The position numbers and the translations under genes were made by a program. Shown piece by piece: positions 48,565 through 59,704 of a stretch of 64,000 nucleotides of DNA (position 1 is the first letter of the stretch; each line of letters opens with the position of its first letter). This stretch comes from Synchiropus splendidus. Taxonomy: Eukaryota > Chordata > Actinopteri > Syngnathiformes > Callionymidae. Under the pieces are notes generated by a model. It made no database searches. It saw nothing but the letters and a program-made list of their open reading frames with translations, and had not been told where the DNA came from. The stretch spans positions 17,144,001-17,208,000 of the forward strand of contig NC_071345.1 in NCBI RefSeq assembly GCF_027744825.2, given 5' to 3'.

Positions 48565-49795
48565 AAGTTGACCTGGGGGGCAGATAAACACAGCAGTTAG
48601 TCGCTACTGTATTTGTTCCTTCTATTTCGAAAACCAAATTGTATGACATATACATTAATAGTATTGAAAGAAAAATAGTAGTAGTAATAATAGTAAGAAA
48701 AAGTGTCGAGTGATGGACCAGAATCAATTTATGGACGGAATTTGGATGTTCTCCACGTGGTAGGTAAGATTCTGGGCTCGGAGCCCACAAGCTAAAACCT
48801 GAGTAAAGCTAGGAATGACTCGCTTCTGTTGACTGTGACTTGCCCTCTGCTGCAGGATTGTGTTGGCCGAACAAGTAAACCACCTTAAAGTAAAGACGTT
48901 TGTGGCTGTAAAGAGAAGCTGTGAAAGCTCAAGCCTTCCTGAAACATAAAGAAGGGTGAGTGACACCATGTAAACCACGTCTCTTTGTTGAGCCTCTGGA
49001 AAACCATATTGCATTTCAACTGGTCACAGACTGTGAACAGTTTTGTGAGTTTCCCTGCTATTTTTGGATTATCCTGCATAAAGACCTTGTGAAAAACTAG
49101 AAATAAAAGTTTCAAGCTGCAAACTGAGTGAGACTTGAGTGAGTCATTGATCGATAACCACAGATCGCATGAGCAAAGAGTCTTAATTAAGAAAAACAAA
49201 AGCCAGTGGCTAATTACTGCTCTAAATACTCAGAACAAAATGCTCCAAGTTAAAACCGAGCCCTTCTTGTTGTCCGCTTCTGGTTTGCTGGGATCCATGT
49301 GGAGAGCATGTGTCTCCATCAGCCGGCTTTGAGAGAGTCTTTTTTTCTTGAATGCAAATTCACCCTGTACATGAAAGGCGCCAAACCATTATCTGTTAAG
49401 TGGCCAGCTACATAGGAAAACGCTCTTGTGACATATTTTCCAACATTTGAGAGTCAAAACAAACTTGATCCATCACATAAATAAGCCAGCTTTGGTTGGT
49501 GTATTTTGGAACTTTCGACATGACTCGGCTCGCTGTTTCCTCGGGCTCAGCTGAGCACACACACTAAGGGAAACATTTTTTTTTTCAACATGTGCTCAGA
49601 AATAATTTTTGCGTACTTATTTTAACCCCTCTTTTCTTGCTTCGTCTCGTTCTGTGTACACTGGATAACAGTGTACCACAGACACAATGCATTCCAGCAC
49701 CACGGTATCTGACTTCATTTGAAAAAGCCTCACAGGACAATGTTTTTGTTTGATAAGTATTAAAATAGGGCAGTTTTTCAGATTTTTTTATAGCT
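48565..49795. other. No recognised gene
   Basis: Minus-strand frames at 48470-48790, 48724-49014 and 48885-49199 overlap each other and lack domains. No family recognised. Confidence 0.45.
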
Positions 49796-49799
49796 CTAG

Positions 49800-49990
49800 A
49801 GGGAGGTCAGACTCAGCTGGTTTGGACACATGGGAACATGATGAATGAAGATTGTTAGAAATGGATTCAGCATATAAAAGAAAGAGAGAAAGAAAACCAT
49901 TGAAGTTCATGGATGATCTCAAGGAGGAAATGAAGAGGAGTTATGTGAGCAGGGAGGATGATGGGAAGCTGAGTTTCCACTGACTGAAAG
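49800..49990 (+). mobile_element. Degenerate RTE-like LINE coding remnant
   Basis: The words 'gaggtcagactcagctggtttggacacatggga', 'gatgaatgaagattgttagaaatgga', 'aaagaaaaccattgaagttcatggatgatctcaaggaggaaatgaagag' and 'gagcagggaggatg' follow the C-terminal LINE coding order 'gactgagatggtttggacatgt...gatgaatatattggtagaaggatg...ggtttatggatgtagtgagggaggacatgaagg...gaggatgc'. Stops and deletions mark it as dead. Confidence 0.6.
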
Positions 49991-50250
49991 AGTTCCACGC
50001 GCTCAAGCTACAGCTGCAGCTAGGTTGTCCAGCTCCCAGTGAATCGCTATTGATCTCATTCCATAGTGTCAGTGGTAGATGTACACTTGACTTTTACTTG
50101 TTTCAACTTGAAAAGTTCTACCCTCAGGGATTCATCCCGACAACCTTCTTGGGTGTTATTTACTGAGCTAGACATTTCCTTGACAAGTGACTTCTACAAC
50201 ATTGGAATCCATCTTCAACAGATTTGGTGAGTGTGGTGTGTATGTGCACC

Positions 50251-50408
50251 TGTATCTATCTGTCCATCTGTCTGTCCGTCCGTCCGTCCATCCGTCCGTC
50301 CGTCCGTCTGTCTGTCCGTCTGTCCGTCTGTCCGTCCGTCCGTCTGTCTGTCTGTCTGTCTGTCCTACTGTCTGTCTGTCTGTCTGTCTGTCCGTCCGTC
50401 TGTCCGTA
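50251..50408. repeat. (GTCY)n tetranucleotide microsatellite
   Basis: About 155 bp of TCTG/TCCG/TCCA tetramers, mixed but in one register. The open frames through it (Ser/Val/Cys/Pro-rich, or Asp/Arg/Gln/Thr-rich on the other strand) are low-complexity shadows. Confidence 0.95.
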
Positions 50409-50409
50409 T

Positions 50410-51135
50410 GGGCAATGCCTCAGGCTACATAAACAAAGCAAGAGAAAAATCAATGTAGCAGAATGTGGGAGGCAGAATTGTAGCCCTTTATCACTGGTGA
50501 TGTGATAAAGGGCTATTGTCGGAACTTCGGACACGCGAACGTAAACAGCGCATTTTGAACGCTTTAATGTGAATAAAAGATGTGACAAGTTCATGATTCG
50601 AGGTTCAGAACACTGCAGAGTTTGCTTCGTGAGTCAGTCTCCAGGCTGGAGCCTGTTTTCAAAACTAGTTTGAAGTGATCCTCATGCATCTCTAAGCACC
50701 ACAGTAACACTTCACCCGCAGCTTACAGACCGGAGCGGCTCGTGTATGAACAAGAGCTATTTTCCTTCTTAAATTTAGTGGGTGGCTAATGCTCCAGTGC
50801 ACTCTATAGCCCGGAATTTACAGGAAATATTTGCAAGTGTAGTTTATTAGGTAAAAAATATCAATACAGTATCAGACACTCAAATATTGTGACAGTGGAG
50901 AGCATTGACAGGTTCTTCAATATTTAAACCCAATATTTTTGCCGTCAGTTTTTATTTTTTTCGGGACAGCAGGTGTGAGTGAAAAGACGCCTGGATTCAT
51001 ATTCCACCACCAAAATGTAATGGTCACTTCTTTGTCCTGGTTCCACAGAATGAACAGCAGCCATCACTTGACCTCCTGAGCAGAGGCAATGACTGAACAC
51101 TTTATATATATAAAACACAGAGAGCGTAGTGTGAA
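50410..51135. other. No recognised gene
   Basis: No family recognised. A short self-complementary pair ('ccctttatcac' / 'gtgataaaggg') lies at about 50485-50512. Minus-strand frame 50945-51190 lacks a domain. Confidence 0.5.
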
Positions 51136-51139
51136 ATGC

Positions 51140-51690
51140 CACTATTAAACACCAGGAGGAAAGCAATGAAAACAAACGCGCGATGCTCATATCTCCCCAC
51201 TCGCAAACATATCGTGTGCCACCGTGTAATGACGCCTTTTAACTTTATTAATCACGTCCCGCTCCAGCAACCTGATCCAGTTCCAGAGCGAATCTCACCT
51301 GTCAGACACGTACCCCCCTCCCACCCACGATCACATTTAATTGGAAAGTAATGAAGTTTCTTTTTAGGGAAATGATACACATTTTATGAGAATCATGCGG
51401 AAGACACAGGACAGAGTCATATCTCCGGTTTTGCTTTCACGTCCGAGGCAGGCGCTTTCAATGACGTATGAAATGACTCCGGTTTTATATCAGCGCCGCC
51501 ATCTGGGTCCCATTACCTCAGCGACTGGTGAACAAGCCTAAAATGGTTTTATTTGTCTGCCGGGGGGATGATATTGAAGGTGGCGGCGCGGCCTGATGGC
51601 AATCGCTCAGATTCACGTTGTAAATGGAAATGTGCATCTGATCATTCGCAATGCTGGTGGCAGGCAACAGTGATGGACATGAGAATGGTT
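51140..51690. promoter_or_regulatory. Candidate conserved non-coding block
   Basis: A repeat-free stretch of about 550 bp with many homeodomain-like and other short regulatory-looking words ('tttaattgg', 'ttattaatcacg', 'tgacgtatg', 'tcacctgtcagac', 'ccgccatc'). It resembles the texture of vertebrate developmental enhancers. Conservation is not testable here. Confidence 0.3.
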
Positions 51691-51694
51691 AGAT

Positions 51695-52635
51695 GTTTCC
51701 TCATATGGACGACAAGATGGGGACAGGTCAATGGAGTGTTTTCAGTCTGTTTAGAACGGTTGTGTTTTCTTTGTGAGATGATAAGATAAGCACATCCTCC
51801 TCTCACAGCTGTTCTTCTTTAGTCCACAGCTCTCTCCTCCTCCATTATTTCTGCCTGAAAATATCTTTTTTTCTTTTTTTAAAAAAAGCAAAACTTCTTC
51901 TCTTAGAACATCCAGTTTGTTCATCTTTTCCATGATCTGACTTTAAATGAGGAAAACCCAAGACGGCCCAAGGGCAAGCGATATAATATCACCATCATGT
52001 CGTCCCCACACCACTGGAAACGTCCACACAGCAAAGGAATCACGTTACTCTCATGCTGCTCATTTCAAGGTTTACATAATCCTGGTCCAATCACAATGCA
52101 AACGGGTCCTTTTCTAGTTCATACCACACACCATTAGTCGCCCAATCCAGAGCTCTGGTGAGGTTCATAAACTACTGCAATCCTCATCTACATGTTTTAC
52201 TTCGGTGAGTACATTTGAAATAGATCAGACTTCAGTCAGACACTTAGAAAAGGATGAGAACATACCACGTGCATATTCACTGGTCTCCATTTTGATCCTT
52301 GCTATGAAGACAGGCAGTGACTTTACGTCTTTGGAAACTGGCCAGAGGCCAAAGGAAATCCTTATATTCATTGAAGTGGTGTGTTACTGGTGACCCAGAA
52401 GTTAGCTAAGAGTTACTGCAGCACTTTCTTTCATAAAATCCTGACAGTCATTTTCTCATAAGGACGATGATCGGTGCTGCACAGACGAATATCCTTTAAT
52501 TAATTTGATGGACGATGGAATACTCTAACACAACTACAACGTTAATCAATTTAAAAAAATTATATATTTTTTTTTATATTTTATCTCAAAATTTATTTTT
52601 TGTTGACCAGTTACTGTCACCACTGTACTTACCCT
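51695..52635. other. No recognised gene
   Basis: Poly-T/poly-A back-to-back near 51868-51887 ('tctttttttcttttttt'/'aaaaaaag') and a poly-T run near 52568. No family recognised. Confidence 0.5.
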
Positions 52636-52640
52636 GGATT

Positions 52641-52713
52641 ATTTTTATTTTTATTTTTATTTTTATTTTTATTTTTATTTTTATTTTTATTTTTATTTTT
52701 ATTTTTATTTTTA
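52641..52713. repeat. (ATTTTT)n hexanucleotide microsatellite
   Basis: About twelve clean ATTTTT units. The plus-strand (IF)n translation is a low-complexity shadow. On the other strand it reads (AAAAAT)n, which could be the tail of a retroelement, but no body is recognised beside it. Confidence 0.95.
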
Positions 52714-52714
52714 G

Positions 52715-53705
52715 CCGGCTGATCATATCCCTGCCTCATGAGATGAAACACCACTGGTGGAGCTGATCATTTAGAAATATCGTCACAACAGCTCAAAAGC
52801 CATACTTATTGTTGCTCACAAAACTAGAGCAAGCAGACAACGACTTTAAGATGCTATGAGAGAAAATAACAAGCACATTTTAGGTTCCTTTCTATAGAAA
52901 ATAATCCCTCATCTATTTGGCTCACAATCTCCCAATTTCTGCTGTGTCTGTGAAGGTTCCACGTATCCACTGCACCAAAGCTTATTCAAACGTCTTTCAT
53001 TATTTTTTTGTATTTTTTTTAAAGGCAATTGAAGGTCAATAGTTCAGCAGGAAGGAAACATAACGGTCGTGGTCTCCCTCCTTGAGTTGAAACAAAGTTG
53101 TTGTTTGTTTTCACAGGGAGATATTGGCTTCTCACTTGTCAACAGTGGTTAGCATAAGCTGCCCCACACCTGCTTCACATGAGAGGCATGAAATGGCTTC
53201 TGTCTGCTCATCACGACCGCACCACGCTGGAAACACATGGGCTTCTGTGCAAATAGCTTTGCATCATGATGGACCAACCACAAAATCACTGTCAGATCAT
53301 TTGGTCATTTAGGATCATGTTTAAGTTTTGTATTTAAAAGAAAGCCATACACGCAAAACTCTGACAATAATTTTCTTTCATTGTAAAATATGGAATAAAG
53401 TGCAGAAAGTTTCATGTCTACTTGGTTTCCTGTTCTACTCAAGTGTATTTGATCTGGTTCTTTCAGGATTTCTGTCTCTCAACACAGCTGACAAACACAT
53501 CGACTACACCATGGTAATATAACATCCATCACTTTTAGAGTTGCACGGCATCACCAATCGGTACAAACCAACTCAACAGCTTCTTCTTTCTTTAGCATTG
53601 TCACAGCCAGTCATCCACCACCACCTTAACATACCTTGCACATCGAGCGACTTGCACTCATGTCCTCCTTTACCACTTCCATGGCTCACTGGTTGTCTTC
53701 CCACT
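52715..53705. other. No recognised gene
   Basis: No family recognised. Frames at 53124-53522 are short, without domains. Confidence 0.5.
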
Positions 53706-53711
53706 TCACCA

Positions 53712-53830
53712 CTAGGGCAGGAATCGATACGATACGAATCCCGATACATGAGTGATGATGCAATATATCCCGATATATTGTGTTACTGTGCATATGCTGA
53801 CATTATCATAATAATAATAATACAATAATA
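53712..53830. mobile_element. Possible hAT-like fragment ('cgatacgat' type) plus ATA-rich tail
   Basis: 'actagggcaggaatcgatacgatacgaatcccgatacat...caatatatcccgatatattg' resembles the widespread fish motif 'agggctgggtatcgattcgat...cgatatattgcgatatt'. It is followed by a short (ATA)n run at about 53806-53830. Confidence 0.45.
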
Positions 53831-53863
53831 AGAATTAGATTTGTTAGCAAGAGCTGTGTACAT

Positions 53864-54308
53864 CTGTCACGTGTGGCAGAGTTTCACAAGTCTCCTAAAC
53901 GTTGGAAATGAAATCTCGCCTGAATTAAGAGGGATTTTTTTTTTCTATCACTCTCTCTCAGACGAAGGCGGCGAGATTGAAGGCCCTTTGGTGCGGTTCT
54001 TAACTCAAGGTATGCTCTTGAGCGCTAACCGCTAATCAGCGTCGTCCTTATGGAGCGACTAACCGAGGGCTTTTGTTATGAATACAAACAAAGTAAGTGT
54101 TGACAGCATCGTCACAAATCAATGTCTCTTTGGTTTTGCCAGCCAGAATGTCGTTTTGAAAGAGCCAAGTACGAAAATCATTAAATGTCTTCCAACTTTC
54201 GAAGATTGCTCATTGTATTAAGTGCTTAACATGTTATCTTTTTAAGCTGAAAGGGAAAGTCGATTGACTGTTTGCCATGACCCTGAATGCATCTCAAAAA
54301 CACAAACA
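53864..54308 (+). mobile_element. Unclassified retroposon-like repeat of about 450 bp, copy 1
   Basis: This segment matches 57865-58323 in the same orientation, from 'ctgtcacgtgtggcagagtttcacaag' to an A-rich end ('ctcaaaaacacaaac'). Identity is high over the first 330 bp and lower towards the end. No long frame is kept, because stops differ between frames. Conserved internal stems are seen in both copies: AATCTCGCC pairing with GGCGAGATT across about 50 nt, and CTCAAG..CTTGAG with a short loop. No tRNA-like box A/B pair is clear. It could be a SINE, a retrocopy of a structured RNA, or a duplicated host segment. Confidence 0.6.
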
Positions 54309-54309
54309 T

Positions 54310-55190
54310 ATCCAAGTATTTAGTCATTAAATATCGATCATGATATTTGGGTGTATCTATATTTTCTTACAGTCCTACTCACCGATAAAGCTTTCCTTCC
54401 GTCCTGCTACTCGTCTGCCACGGATCATCTATCTCCACTCATTCCACCATGCCTGCACTCTCCTCTTCGCCTCCCTCCACAACTCTGTATGCCTTGAACT
54501 CAGCTGTGTTCATGTCCCTCATCTTCACGCTTCCTCCCTCCTCTCTCTCATCTCAGCGTCGTGCTTCTACTGACCTTCATTCTTTTCCTCCGCAAGATAA
54601 ACTATTATAGTATCATTACAGTGGAATAACAGGACTTGTAAACACATTCTGACAAACCATTGTTCATTTACAGGAGCTGGACATTGTCACTGCTGAGTGG
54701 GGAGCCGAGTCCATCCTGCAGGTTTATAGACTTATATAAGATAAACCCGCTCGTCTCAGTGACCCTAATCTCCGAGACGAGCGGATCACCTTTCCATCTC
54801 CGTCCTCAGTCACCTTCCCACCCCAATCACTTGACCCTCCAACTCGCCTCGTCTTTGAATCTTCTCTCAAACACCGACCACATGACCTGAGAGCTCTCAT
54901 CTGTCGGCATAGCCGTCTTTTCACAATAAATCATTAGCAACAGCAGAGCTGCCCAATGATCCAAGTCTGTGCAGCGTCTTGTGTCCAGACAGAGCAGGTA
55001 TTCACAGACCGGTTTGAAATCTGGCCTACATTACAAAATACTTGTTAAAATGGTTTTTATTTCACATATATTTTACATTTCCTCCATAAAGAAAGACGTA
55101 TCAGATCCTTTTCAGAACAAACAAGTGCCCTTTCATGAATCGAACTCACCAATTGGTCAATAAAAGCGCAGAGAACACGTTGTTCTTGTA
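54310..55190. other. No recognised gene
   Basis: Pyrimidine-rich around 54380-54560. Frames at 54340-54924 overlap on both strands and lack domains. Confidence 0.5.
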
Positions 55191-55194
55191 ATGT

Positions 55195-55640
55195 AACCTC
55201 ATACACTAGGTGTATTCAACAGTGCCAGTTAAGAAGTCGGCACATGATCTCGCCTTTGACAGGAGATAGCAGAACTCATCGTCCCCTTGGAGAAATTTGA
55301 TTTCACAGTATGAAAGGAGCGCTAAGTGCGAGACGGCAAAAGCCTGAACAAGGCGCTATTAATGCGACAGAGTGGCGGCTCATCTTGCACCAACACGTGC
55401 TTCTTTGAACTAGTAATTTTCCAGGGAAGTGCCCGACATGGTCCCGATCAGTCGTCCACCGTCGGCTCTTTATGACAGAATCACGGATGACTTTTGCAGG
55501 CCGTGCTCTGATTGAGTACTTTCAGGGCTTCGCTCCTTTGGAAAGGTCAGCAGGGAAGAAAAACAAAATGTGTCTTTAGTGCAGTCCATCGGCCGCTTGA
55601 CCAGATGTGCAGCCACGTGACGCCCCTGACAGTCTCCGCC
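55195..55640. promoter_or_regulatory. Candidate conserved non-coding block
   Basis: A repeat-free, GC-balanced block with words such as 'ggcgctattaatgcgac', 'tttatgaca' and 'tagtaatttt'. It resembles other candidate enhancer blocks in this window. The call is inference from texture only. Confidence 0.25.
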
Positions 55641-55794
55641 CACTCACCATGAGACACATCAAAACAGTATCATATATTCATTCTCATCATTTCTCCATTG
55701 TTTGGCTACACATCTTAACCTTTATTAGCCTTAGTAACGCAACAGACGTGTGTTTCCTCTCCTTATAGGGGGTTAAATTTCACATAACCACAGA

Positions 55795-56060
55795 ATCTTT
55801 TAAAATTTCATTGAGCTTAAGTATTTTTATGAATTATAATTATTATAATCAAATTATTAGATTGCAACTGAAAACTTTACACCCACAGCAAGACCATTCT
55901 GGAATTTTCTTTTATTTGTGTATTTTTTATTATTAATTAATTTTTTTTTATTTTATTTTCATAAATAAAAAATAATAAAACTATACTGACAAAAAAAAAT
56001 CAGTTCTATTTCATGGTTATATTTTTTCAGTCCTCTTTTCATTCCCAATCATGAGGGTCC
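55795..56060. repeat. AT-rich tract
   Basis: Strongly AT-rich with 'attattaattaatttttttt' and runs of A and T. No family recognised. Confidence 0.6.
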
Positions 56061-56064
56061 TCCT

Positions 56065-56440
56065 GAGGTGCTCATGGGTGACTCATCCCTCCACAAAATC
56101 CGATTCACCAAAGCGCGACCAGTGGAAGTCAGTCAGATGGTTCTGAGCTGTGTGTGGGCAAGAGCCTCTCCAACGCTGCATATTCTTTGGTGACTCACCG
56201 TGCTGTTGTAACTGCCTATTTTAATATCTAGACTGAAAATAATAACTTCAGGATGACACACGTTGCCCCTCAAGGGCACTCTTCACCTCAACCACTGCCT
56301 CACATCATCTTTCCTGGCAGTCAACATCATTACATGACATGTGGGGGTGATGTGCCACAGTGGATACCACACACAGCAATGTAATTAAAAAAAAATAATA
56401 ATAGAAATAAAATGCCAATATTTTGTCTCATTGCTCAGAA
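56065..56440. other. No recognised feature
   Basis: Nothing identifiable. A short A/T run is at about 56386-56410. Confidence 0.5.
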
Positions 56441-56445
56441 GCAGG

Positions 56446-56511
56446 AATGGATGGCTGAATGATGGATGGTTGTATGGATGGATGGGTGAATGTGTGGATG
56501 GATGGATGGAC
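56446..56511. repeat. Imperfect (GGAT)n tract
   Basis: GGATGGAT-type tetramers with several substitutions over about 65 bp. Such tracts often mark the tail of a fish LINE/SINE, but no body is recognised upstream. Confidence 0.8.
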
Positions 56512-56635
56512 CAATTCATTGTATAGGATAAAAATAACATGTTAAGAAGAACAGTTTGTCAAAGAAAGGCTAAAAATGCTCAGAAGAAAAGCGCAAAATG
56601 ATTTTTAATGAAACACAATGCTATACAATACTATA

Positions 56636-57202
56636 CAGTGGTACCTCGGTTCTCAACCACAATTCGATCCAGATGGTCCAGATCGATTTTTCCCATTACA
56701 ATGAATGGAAAAAGAAATAATGTGTTCCAAGCCTTAAAATAGTCTTTTGTAGGAGTGAATGTAGAGTGTCTGCTGCAGGTGCGCTGTTCCTCTATGTGTG
56801 TGGCCGCTGCATGTGGGAGGGGTTGCCGAGTGAGTGACGTCTCTCCAGAAGTGAAGAGGTGCCCGGTGCGTGTCCAGCTCTGAATGTGCGCTTCTGTGCA
56901 GTTTGGCTGTGACAAAGTCATAAACCAAGTCACGCTCTGTCCCAGACTCGCCTCATCCCTGTCCCAGCTCCAGCCCACAACAGGACATCAAACCCTGGAG
57001 CTCCAGCCTCGGAGGTGTGGAGAGCGAGCACCTCCCCTGTGACACTCTACCACGGTCCAGTGCGGAGACAGGAAAGGTTTTACACCTCAATATGAAGGAA
57101 AAACAGTCAGTAAATGTAGCTAACGGGACACGTCTGCATACAGAGGCTGCGTTATACATAATAACAAAGCGCGTCGTGGGTCAGCTGATCGGTCCGCGCA
57201 CA
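56636..57202 (+). mobile_element. DNA transposon fragment, TcMar/Tigger-like end, copy 2 (inverted relative to copy 1)
   Basis: It starts with CAGTGGTACCTCGGTTCTCAACC directly after a TA, as expected for a TA-target mariner/Tigger-like insertion. It matches 13416-14003 in the opposite orientation over its length, with small indels near the end. Both copies keep a 115-codon frame (here 56631-56978, minus strand). No opposite terminus is visible near 57.2 kb, so this is probably one end of a larger element or an internally rearranged non-autonomous form. Confidence 0.6.
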
Positions 57203-57204
57203 TT

Positions 57205-57860
57205 CCGACTTTTTTCGGGGGTGTTTGAGTTCTGGATTTCCGTTTGAAATCAGTAGCAAAAAAATCTAGAAATTTTTGTTTCTATGTTTGTTGTTTTTTG
57301 AGTCACAGAAATGTGAGCTGCCAATGGGAATTCTGCTAAAAAGGTCTCAATGACTGGAATAAAATGTGATCCATTTAGCAGACTTGAGTTGGTGATGGTT
57401 GTCCACCCAGGAGGAAGACATCTTCAGTTATGTATAAAAATAGCATGGCTAAAATAAATAAATACATTTGGGAGGAAGTACATTAGAAATTGGTGCACTC
57501 ATGTAATTATACTTCTGTTAACCTTTATTAAACATGCGCAGCCTGCCAACTGAGAGCCACTGTGGTCAAAGGGTTCTTGGTTTAGTCGAGCCACCACACT
57601 CCTTCAATAACAAAAGAAAACATTTGCCTGGAAAGTCTGTGCAGAATAGGCAATAGAGAGGAAAAACAAAAAGAAATCTCCAGTAGCCGGCCACCGTCCA
57701 GTTCCTCGCTGTGGAAAAGCCATTAGAGAGACGTGGGGCTGCGAGACGACCAACAGGGACGAGCTGGAGGATGAATGAAAAGTGTCTCAGCTGCTGTGGA
57801 AGGTAAACAGATAATTAGGATTCGACATGGATTTACTGCTGAGCGCTCGGTCTTTTCCAG
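57205..57860. other. No recognised gene
   Basis: No family recognised. The sequence at about 57680-57860, just upstream of the repeat copy, is repeat-free and GC-balanced. Confidence 0.5.
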
Positions 57861-57864
57861 GGAG

Positions 57865-58323
57865 CTGTCACGTGTGGCAGAGTTTCACAAGTCTGCTAAA
57901 CGTTGGAAATGAAATCTCGCCGAATTAAGAGGGATTTTTGTTTCTGTTTGACGCTCACACGAAGGCGGCGAGATTGAAGGCCCTTTGGTGCGGTTCTTAA
58001 CTCAAGGTATGCTCTTGAGCGCTAACCGCTAATGAGCCTCGTCCTTACGGAGCGACTAACCGAGGGCTTTTGTTGTGAATACAAAGTAAGTGTTGACAGC
58101 ATCATCACAAATCAATGTCACTTTGGTTTTGCCAGCCAGAATATTGTTTTTGAAAGGGCTAAGTACCAATATCTTTAAATGCCTTCCAACTTTTCGAGGA
58201 TCGCGCGTTGTATTAAGTGCTGAACCTCAAAGATAAACATCTTTTTAAGAATACTGATTAAATAGTTGTTATGGTTGCTGACACTGCTGAATTTGCACAA
58301 AAAAAAACAAAAAAAAAAAAAGA
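57865..58323 (+). mobile_element. Unclassified retroposon-like repeat of about 450 bp, copy 2
   Basis: This is the second copy of the 53864-54308 repeat, same orientation, 4.0 kb away. It ends in a long A-rich tail (58298-58321), which is longer and purer than in copy 1. This suggests that the A-run is the true 3' end and that copy 2 is a retroposed sequence. The paired stems AATCTCGCC/GGCGAGATT and CTCAAG/CTTGAG are preserved while the sequence between them varies. No protein domain or tRNA-like promoter is recognised. Confidence 0.6.
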
Positions 58324-58324
58324 A

Positions 58325-59370
58325 TCGCAGATGCCTTGGATTATCACCTGTGGCGGACTATGACAGTTTTCTACTGAGGTGGGAAGACTATGGTAGACTC
58401 GACGCTGGAAACCCTGGAATCGCACTCCAAACATTTGTATTGAATCATAAACTATCACCAACTAATGTACCTAAGACGTGGCACCTTCACTTCCAACTAT
58501 CTTCAGTAACTAAGTATGAAAACACTGCCGCAACAATGGGCTGATGGCCTGAACTGCAAAGGCTTTAAAACAACCAAAAAATTGAGGATTGCTTCAACAC
58601 ATTGTGTCTCTTTTAATTGAATCTGTGCCTCGGCATTGTCGACTATCAGAATACAAAGGGAAGACTAATAGGCTTGTTCTGTCTCTAGACAGTGATGCAT
58701 GAATGGGTGAGCAAGGATTTTGGCAACCCATGAAAAAAGTATCCTGTACAACTGCTATGAGTGTGATACTTCACTTTTCCAAAAAGTGTTAGAATCCCGG
58801 TTCTGATCAACCACGTAACCACCAGAGATGTTTGGCCCGGAAAACCTTTGCTCTTAGAATGAAGATTCGCTTCCATGTCTACATCTTCTGTTACGAAGAT
58901 ACAAAGATTCTCACTCATGAATAAGTTCCTGGGTCATGACATTAGACTCTAGTGAAAGAGCTCCTGCGTTTAAAAGATATTTTCCAATAAACACAGAGAA
59001 ACACAATACAAAAACGACGTGAACGTGTTTCAGTCTAAAGTGAAGATGATTATCCTTTAAGATAATTGTGTGTCTGAGGAGTGTTAGCAGTGAATTTGTT
59101 TTGATAAGCAGCTCCAAAAATATATCAATATATCAGTATTTTTGATGAAAAATCTATGTGTGTCTATGGCAATGGGAGGTCCTCAGTAGGATAGAGATAC
59201 AAACGTGTGTGTGTGTACCTGTTAATCTGTCCTTGTGACTTCTTAACCCAGCTATAAAATATCCAAATATCCCCCTAACAGAATATATATTCTTCATTTC
59301 TTTTTTTAAACTCAAAATTAGGACATTTCAGAGTACAAAACGACAACTGCTCCTGCTAGTGTCGACAATG
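58325..59370. other. No recognised gene
   Basis: No family recognised. A short (GT)n lies at about 59203-59216. Minus-strand frames at 58685-59117 lack domains. Confidence 0.5.
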
Positions 59371-59374
59371 CCGC

Positions 59375-59700
59375 GAGATCTAATGTCCAAAGGCTTGACT
59401 TAATTTTGTTTTACTGTCATTTGGCCTTTGTTAGCAGGCCTTTTTTAATTCACTGCCTTATGCTAATTCAGTGGTTGGACACGCAACTGCCTCCCGCTTC
59501 ACAGTTGGATCAGAGTGTTACGAGAAAAGCACAAGAAAATAAATGAGTACTGTAATGAGGGACAAAATGGCTGGTGCCTGCGCTGTGTATCATGTTGTTA
59601 GCCGTGAAGGAGAGCATATGGTGCAAATAGATTTCCTTGTCAACGGCTGTTCATCATCATAAAAATGCCTCGGACGTCACATGCACAGCTACTTCACCCA
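59375..59700. promoter_or_regulatory. Candidate conserved non-coding block
   Basis: A repeat-free block with POU/homeodomain-like words (TATGCTAATTCAG, TTTTTTAATTCACTG, CTTAATTTTG) and a GGCCTTTGTTAGCAGGCC hairpin-like word at about 59423-59440. It is among the more enhancer-like textures in the window. Function is inferred only. Confidence 0.3.
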
Positions 59701-59704
59701 TTAA

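Noticed and set aside
50187..50594. Several frames of 75-112 codons rich in Ser/Val/Cys or Asp/Arg/Gln/Thr
   Set aside because: They are translations of the (GTCY)n microsatellite.
53864..54308. tRNA-derived SINE head in the 450-bp repeat
   Set aside because: A 'ggttcttaac' word loosely resembles a box B and 'gttagcgctc' a box A, but their order, spacing and sequence do not fit a tRNA-like promoter.
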